DNA from: an uncultured Celeribacter sp.
Lineage (GTDB): Bacteria; Pseudomonadota; Alphaproteobacteria; Rhodobacterales; Rhodobacteraceae
DNA: 64,000 nucleotides
Assembly: GCF_963675965.1 (NCBI RefSeq)
Contig: NZ_OY780935.1
Coordinates: 2,592,501-2,656,500 of the forward strand
Direction of reading: 5' to 3'
Made by a program: the position numbers and the translations under genes. The notes beneath the pieces are model-generated. The model was not told the DNA's origin, did no database searches, and saw only the letters and a program-made list of their open reading frames with translations. Below, in pieces: positions 59,357 to 64,000 of the stretch; positions within the stretch are counted from its first letter, which is position 1, and every line of letters begins with the position of its first letter.

Positions 59357-60851
59357 AGAGGCATGTGCAGAAGAAACATGGGTGATCGGGTTTGACATCG
59401 GTTCCACCGCCGTCAAGGCGGGGCTGTTTGGGGTCGATGGCACCGTGGTGGACCACTGGAGCCGCAGCTATCCCACCGAACGGCCCGGGCCGGGGCTTGT
59501 CGAACAGGATCCCCAGCACTGGCTGGATGGGGTGTGCGATGCAATCGATGCCCTGCTCAAGGGACGCGATCCGGCGCGTGTCGCCGCCGTTGGCATGTGC
59601 AGTCAGGTCAACACCGAGGTGTTTGTGGATGCCGAGGGTGCGCCGCTGTGTCCCGCCATCACTTGGCAGGATGTGCGCGCAGCGCCTCAGGCGGAGGCAC
59701 TGAACGCGCATATCTCTGCCGAGGACAAGCTGGCTTGGTGGGGGGCAGATATGCCGATCGGGGCCAGCCATGTGATGGCAAAAATGCGATGGATGGCGGA
59801 CACCCATCCCGACCTCTGGGCGCGCACGCGTTATGTGTTGTCACCCAAGGATTACTGTCTGTTCAAACTGACGGGGCAGGCCGTGACCGATCCGATTTCG
59901 GCCTTTGGTCAGGTGGGGCTGGATCTGACCTATATTGATCCGTTGTTGGCGTTGATGCCGGGCGCGGCAGAGCGCCTGCCGGATTTGCGTTTTTTCACCG
60001 ATGTTGTCGGCGAAATGCCCTTGGGCAGCAGCGGCCGGTCGGTGCCTGTGGTGGCGGGCACGATGGACGCCTGGGGCAATCTGTTTGGCTGCGGGGTCTT
60101 TGCGCCGGGGCAGGGCATGTATGTCAGCGGCACCAGTGAAATTTTGGCCGTGGTCGGAGCCGCGCGCATCGGCGCGCCGGGGATCGTGACCTTTGCCACC
60201 GTGGACGATCTGGTGGTGAACGCAGGTCCCACGCAAAGCGGCGCCGACAGTCTGCGCTGGTGGGGAGAAACGGTCGGCAAATCGCCCGCAGAGCTGGTCG
60301 AGATGGCCCGGCAGGTCGACCGCACCAACAGCAACGTGCTGTTCCTGCCGCAGCTGGAAGGCGAACGGGCGCCGATCTGGAATTCGAACATTCGCGGGTC
60401 TTTCATCGGGCTGGACAGCCGCAGCTCTGGACCGGAGTTTGCGCTGGCGGTGCTTGAAGGGGTCGCCATGTCGGCCCGGCATCTCTTTGAAGCGCTGACC
60501 GAGGCCGCAGGCTGCCGTCCAGAGTATCTGCTCTATGGTGGGGGGGGCGCGCGGTCCGATCTATGGAGCCAGATCCGCGCGGATGCGCTGGGTATTCCGC
60601 TGCATCGTTTCGAATATGGCGACGTCGGCTGTCTCGGGGCGGCGATCATGGCGGCAGTCGGTCTGGGGGCCTTCCCCGACCTCAAAAGCGCAGTGCCCAA
60701 GATGACCCATGTCGAAGCCGTCTTCGAACCCGACCCGGCGCAAAAGCCCCGCTATGATGCGATGTTCGACGCCTATCTGCGCGCCATGGATGCGCTTGAA
60801 CCCATTGCCCTTTTTAACAGCAAAGAGCATCACGAAAAGATGCCGTCCTAA
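59349..60851 (+). CDS. FGGY-family carbohydrate kinase
   Basis: 500 residues. N-terminal phosphate-binding GFDIGSTAVKAGLFGVDG, PAITWQDVRA and a central VVAGTMDAWGNLFGCG; the C-terminal FGGY signature region is LYGGGGARSDLWSQI and GDVGCLGAAIMAA. Members phosphorylate sugars, polyols and occasionally AI-2. The ribosome-binding site GAGGAGGT lies in the TrpA-like gene, and the two overlap, so they are cotranslated. The substrate is unknown but should be what the ABC importer downstream brings in. Confidence 0.93.
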   Translation: MTEEACAEETWVIGFDIGSTAVKAGLFGVDGTVVDHWSRSYPTERPGPGLVEQDPQHWLDGVCDAIDALLKGRDPARVAAVGMCSQVNTEVFVDAEGAPLCPAITWQDVRAAPQAEALNAHISAEDKLAWWGADMPIGASHVMAKMRWMADTHPDLWARTRYVLSPKDYCLFKLTGQAVTDPISAFGQVGLDLTYIDPLLALMPGAAERLPDLRFFTDVVGEMPLGSSGRSVPVVAGTMDAWGNLFGCGVFAPGQGMYVSGTSEILAVVGAARIGAPGIVTFATVDDLVVNAGPTQSGADSLRWWGETVGKSPAELVEMARQVDRTNSNVLFLPQLEGERAPIWNSNIRGSFIGLDSRSSGPEFALAVLEGVAMSARHLFEALTEAAGCRPEYLLYGGGGARSDLWSQIRADALGIPLHRFEYGDVGCLGAAIMAAVGLGAFPDLKSAVPKMTHVEAVFEPDPAQKPRYDAMFDAYLRAMDALEPIALFNSKEHHEKMPS

Positions 60852-60874
60852 CGCAACAGATGAGGATACTTGTG

Positions 60875-61792
60875 ATGACCAACCTGAAACTGTCTTTGAC
60901 TGCACTGGCACTTTTGGCCAGCACCAGCCTGCCGGCTCTGGCCACGGATGTGAACGTCCTGACGCCCTATATGAGCTCCATTCCGACCAACGACATGGTG
61001 CAGGCCTTCAAGGCTGAGGGCGAAGCCCGCGGCTGGAATGTGACGGTGATCGACACGCGCAACGATTTTGGCCAGCTGGCCTCACGCATGGAAGACACCG
61101 TGAACGCGGGCGCCGATGCGATCGTGCTGGTGTCCACCACGGCCGAACTGGTGGCCGATCAGGTCGCCATGGCGGCAGAGGCTGGCATCCCGGTGGTGTC
61201 TCTGGACGGCGCGAAGGCCGAGAACGTCGCGGTCAATGTCACCTCGAACAATTTCGATCTGGGGGTGCAACTGTCTGAAGCGCTGTTCTCGGCGCTGGGC
61301 GGCCAGGGCAATATCGTCAAATTCTTCCATTCCGCCCACCCGGGCGTGCACCAGCGGGAACTCGGGCTGGATGCAACTTTGGAAAACTATCCCGATATCA
61401 ACGTGATTGCCGAGCATTTCGTGCAGGTGCCCGGGCCGGTCGATGACGGGCGCGTGGCCATGGAAAACATCCTGCGCCAATACGGTGATGAGATCGACGG
61501 TGTCTGGGCGGCCTTTGATGATCCGGGCATTGGTGCGGAACTGGCGTTCGAATCCGAGGCGCCGGACTCGGATGCAATCATCATGGGGATCGACGGCAAT
61601 GAACAGGCCGTGGACATGATCGCCTCCTGCACGCATTACGCCTTGACCCTGCGCCAGGATTTTCCGGGCATGGCCAAGATCGGTGCAGAGCAGCTTGAAA
61701 AGATCCTGAACGGGGAAAGCCCAGACAGTGACGAGATCTTTGTTCCGGCCGTGCCGATCACCGCAGACAGCTTGGAGATCAGCTGCGAATGA
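60875..61792 (+). CDS. Sugar-type ABC transporter periplasmic binding protein
   Basis: 305 residues, RbsB/PBP1 fold. Signal peptide ending near LPALA-TDV. MVQAFKAEGEARGWNVTVID and QLASRMEDTVNAGADAIVLV are the ribose-binding-protein-like first-lobe blocks; WAAFDDPGIGAELAF and MGIDGNEQAVDMI are from the hinge region. GAGGA nine bases ahead supports the ATG at 60875. Overlaps the ATPase gene by four bases. Confidence 0.92.
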   Translation: MTNLKLSLTALALLASTSLPALATDVNVLTPYMSSIPTNDMVQAFKAEGEARGWNVTVIDTRNDFGQLASRMEDTVNAGADAIVLVSTTAELVADQVAMAAEAGIPVVSLDGAKAENVAVNVTSNNFDLGVQLSEALFSALGGQGNIVKFFHSAHPGVHQRELGLDATLENYPDINVIAEHFVQVPGPVDDGRVAMENILRQYGDEIDGVWAAFDDPGIGAELAFESEAPDSDAIIMGIDGNEQAVDMIASCTHYALTLRQDFPGMAKIGAEQLEKILNGESPDSDEIFVPAVPITADSLEISCE

Positions 61793-63372
61793 CACAGGCG
61801 GAGCCGGACCACATGCCGCAGCAGAGGCAGAGTTGCCTGTGCCTGCGCGGTGTTAAAAAGCACTTTGGCGGCGTCAAGGCGCTTGATGGCGCTGACCTCT
61901 TGGTGGAGGCCGGCTCCGTTCACAGCCTTGTTGGTGAAAACGGGGCCGGGAAGTCGACTCTGATCAAGATCCTGTCGGGGCTGATCGTGCCAGATGCGGG
62001 CGACATTTTGATCGACGGTCACCCCGTTGAGATCGCCGGGGTGCAACAGGCCGAGGCGCTGGGCTTTCGCTTCATCCATCAGGAACTCAGCCTCGTGCCG
62101 CATTTCACGGCGGTGGAAAACGCGTTCATCGGGCGACCCTATCCGCGCAAAGGTCCCTTTATCGATCGTCATGCGATGCGTCGGGCCATCGAAGATACCG
62201 CACGCGACATCGCACCGGATTTGCCGCTGGATATTCCGGTGGGGCAGATGACGACTGGACAAAAGCAACTGGTTGAAATTATTCGCGCTTTGATTGGCGC
62301 GCCCGCGCGGCTGGTGGTGATGGATGAACCCACGGCGTCGCTGTCAGACGGGGAAGCCACCCGCCTGCACAAGGCGGTCAAACGTCTGTCTGAGACCGGC
62401 GTGGCGGTGATTTTTATCTCCCACCGCCTCGATGAGGTGATGGAGATCTGCGACAGTTTCACAGTTCTGCGCAATGGCTGCACGGTTGGTGCGGGCCGCA
62501 TCGACCAGATCGACCGGGCCGGGCTGGTGCATATGATGTCCGGGCGCGAAGAGGTGCTGGGAGCTGCCGACACCCCGCCGGTGGACAGCCCTGTTGTGCT
62601 GAAGGTGCGTGATCTGCCATTTGGGGCGCGTGGACAGTCAGTGTCCTTTGATATTCGCGCCGGAGAAATCCTTGGCCTTTACGGGCTTGTCGGCGCTGGG
62701 CGGTCTTCGTTGATGAAGTTGATCTGGGGCGCGGCTCCACATGCCGGAGGGCAGATCGAACTGGATGGTGTGCCCCTGCGCGCGGGGCGGATCGGCGACC
62801 GGATTGCACGCGGGGCGGCCTATGTACCCGAAGATCGCCGCACAGAGGGGCTGATCACCAGCCGGTCGATCGCGGACAATCTGGCAGTGGCGCATCTGCC
62901 GCAGGTGCGCGCGCGTTCGCAGATGCCATGGACCAGCCGTCGCAAGATGGCGGAGCGCAGTGCAACCGTGCAATCCATGCTGTCCGTCAAGATGGGCTCC
63001 CCCTGGCACGGTCCTCTGACCCTGTCGGGCGGCAACCAGCAGAAACTATTGTTCGGGCGCTGGTTCGGCGAACCGACACGGCTTTTGATCTTGGACGAAC
63101 CCAGCCGGGGCGTCGATGTCGGCGCCAAGGCGGAAATTCATGCATTGGCACGTCAGTTTGCCCGTGACGGCGCGGCGGTGTTGATGACGACAAGCGACAT
63201 GGATGAACTCATGGCGCTGAGCGCCCGGGTGCTGGTGATGGCTGGTGGTGAAATCACCGCAGAGCTTTCCGGTGACAGCCTGACACCTTCACGGGTGATC
63301 GACGCGGCCTTTCAGCACGACACAGAGACCTCCACGACAGACACACAGACAGAAAAAGAGACCCACGCATGA
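61789..63372 (+). CDS. Sugar-type ABC transporter ATPase (RbsA/MglA type)
   Basis: 527 residues with two ATPase domains. Domain 1: Walker A GENGAGKSTLIKIL, Q-loop FRFIHQELSLVPHF, switch HRLDEVME. Domain 2 has the degenerate GLVGAGRSSLMKLIWG, LSGGNQQKLLFGRW and LLILDEPSRGVDVGAK. The alternate signature in domain 1 (VGQMTTGQKQLVEI) is usual for this family. ATG overlaps the binding-protein stop by four bases. Confidence 0.95.
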   Translation: MTQAEPDHMPQQRQSCLCLRGVKKHFGGVKALDGADLLVEAGSVHSLVGENGAGKSTLIKILSGLIVPDAGDILIDGHPVEIAGVQQAEALGFRFIHQELSLVPHFTAVENAFIGRPYPRKGPFIDRHAMRRAIEDTARDIAPDLPLDIPVGQMTTGQKQLVEIIRALIGAPARLVVMDEPTASLSDGEATRLHKAVKRLSETGVAVIFISHRLDEVMEICDSFTVLRNGCTVGAGRIDQIDRAGLVHMMSGREEVLGAADTPPVDSPVVLKVRDLPFGARGQSVSFDIRAGEILGLYGLVGAGRSSLMKLIWGAAPHAGGQIELDGVPLRAGRIGDRIARGAAYVPEDRRTEGLITSRSIADNLAVAHLPQVRARSQMPWTSRRKMAERSATVQSMLSVKMGSPWHGPLTLSGGNQQKLLFGRWFGEPTRLLILDEPSRGVDVGAKAEIHALARQFARDGAAVLMTTSDMDELMALSARVLVMAGGEITAELSGDSLTPSRVIDAAFQHDTETSTTDTQTEKETHA

Positions 63373-64000
63373 CTTCCTTTGTCCGGCGCTACGGGACCTT
63401 GGTGGCGCTTTTGGTGATCATCATCGCCTTTTCCATCGCCTCCCCAACCGCCTTTGGTACGCCCAACAACCTGATCAATATCACGCAACAGATGACGCTT
63501 CTGGCGATCGTCGCAATCGGGGCCACGCTGGTGATGGCGGTCGGAGAATTCGACCTTTCGACGGCGGCGGTGGTGTCTTTTGGCGGGATCTTTGTGGTCT
63601 TTCTGTTCAAGGCAGGGGTGCCGGCGCCTTTGGCCTGTCTTGCCGTCCTTGCGGCGGCGGCGGTGTTCGGTGCGGTGTCCGGGTTTATTGTCGCGCGTTT
63701 TGAGGTGCTTTCCTTCATCACCACGCTGGCTGTTGGAACCATCATCGGAGGGATCACCTTCTGGCTGTCCAACGGCGCGACCCTGTTTGGGGACATCCCG
63801 GCAGGCTTTCGCGATCTGGCGCGGGGCAAGATTGCTGGTATTCCGACGCTCACCTTCTGGCTGATCGGCGTGGCCATCTTGGCTTGGGTGGTGCTCGACA
63901 AGGTGGAAATCGGTCGCAGGCTCTATGCCATCGGGGGCAACCGCGAGGCAGCACGGCTTGCCGGGGTGCGCATCGTGTCGAACACGATGGCGGCTTTCAT
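63369..64000 (+). CDS. Sugar-type ABC transporter permease (RbsC type), cut by window end
   Basis: The ATG at 63369-63371 overlaps the ATPase stop and the frame stays open to the right edge, giving about 210 residues of a normally 320-residue protein. It starts MTSFVRRYGTLVALL and has membrane segments and the RbsC blocks GATLVMAVGEFDLSTAAVVS and FEVLSFITTLAVGTIIGGIT, then YAIGGNREAARLAGVRI near the cut. Last visible gene of the operon. Confidence 0.92.
   Translation, partial: MTSFVRRYGTLVALLVIIIAFSIASPTAFGTPNNLINITQQMTLLAIVAIGATLVMAVGEFDLSTAAVVSFGGIFVVFLFKAGVPAPLACLAVLAAAAVFGAVSGFIVARFEVLSFITTLAVGTIIGGITFWLSNGATLFGDIPAGFRDLARGKIAGIPTLTFWLIGVAILAWVVLDKVEIGRRLYAIGGNREAARLAGVRIVSNTMAAF

Noticed and set aside
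1..64000. CRISPR array, rRNA, tRNA, riboswitch or replication origin
   Set aside because: Reading both strands showed no regularly spaced repeats, no tRNA cloverleaf, no rRNA-like sequence and no recognisable aptamer or origin repeats. A covariance-model scan would be needed to exclude small RNAs.

Overview
The window looks like part of an alphaproteobacterial replicon, most likely Rhodobacterales (Roseobacter group). The reasons are its GC-rich coding style, a complete cpa/tad-type Flp pilus operon, many ABC uptake operons paired with flavin oxidases, and Rhodobacteraceae-like IS21, IS6 and IS30 debris. No rRNA, tRNA, CRISPR array or origin was recognised, so chromosome versus megaplasmid is undecided.

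Layout. 1-4.5 kb is accessory: a SEC-C protein, and an IS21 element (istA/istB) inserted in a minus-strand gene. 4.5-16.3 kb is a long plus-strand catabolic and uptake cluster: a fused dipeptide-type ABC ATPase, MarR regulator, SDR, FAD oxidase, binding protein, two permeases, two more FAD oxidases (one a paralogue of the first) and a GhrA-like dehydrogenase. 16.3-17.0 kb holds IS6 and IS30 remnants. 17.1-19.0 kb is a YeiH-like transporter and LysR pair. 19.5-23.8 kb is an amino-acid ABC operon with a PuuB-like oxidase, divergent from an XRE-cupin regulator. 24.1-26.0 kb is a decayed type I restriction hsdR. 26.0-30.1 kb holds a DeoR regulator and an autotransporter whose passenger is an endonuclease/exonuclease/phosphatase-fold enzyme. 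30.1-31.3 kb is non-coding with a helicase remnant. 31.3-42.2 kb is the flp-cpaBCDEF-tadBC-tadE-tadG-tadD pilus operon. 42.7-50.6 kb is an aromatic-degradation cluster: aminobenzoate-type CoA ligase, outer-membrane channel, flavin reductase, esterase, acyl-CoA-dehydrogenase-fold monooxygenase, SnoaL-like protein and cupin, with a divergent AraC regulator. 50.8-56.2 kb is a three-gene secreted-protein operon with a VWA protein, divergent from a PAS-LuxR regulator fused to an alpha/beta-hydrolase-like domain. 56.3-57.4 kb is a truncated helicase fused to a membrane tail. 57.5-64 kb is an AraC regulator followed by a sugar-type operon: TrpA-like aldolase, FGGY kinase, binding protein, ATPase and a permease cut by the window end.

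How the genes may work together (inference). Most intact blocks are self-contained import-and-degrade modules with a local regulator. The 42.7-50.6 kb block resembles described indole-to-anthranilate gene sets plus a CoA ligase. The 58.6-64 kb block suggests import, phosphorylation and retro-aldol cleavage of a small polyol or sugar-like substrate. Between the modules lie scars of mobile elements and defence genes.
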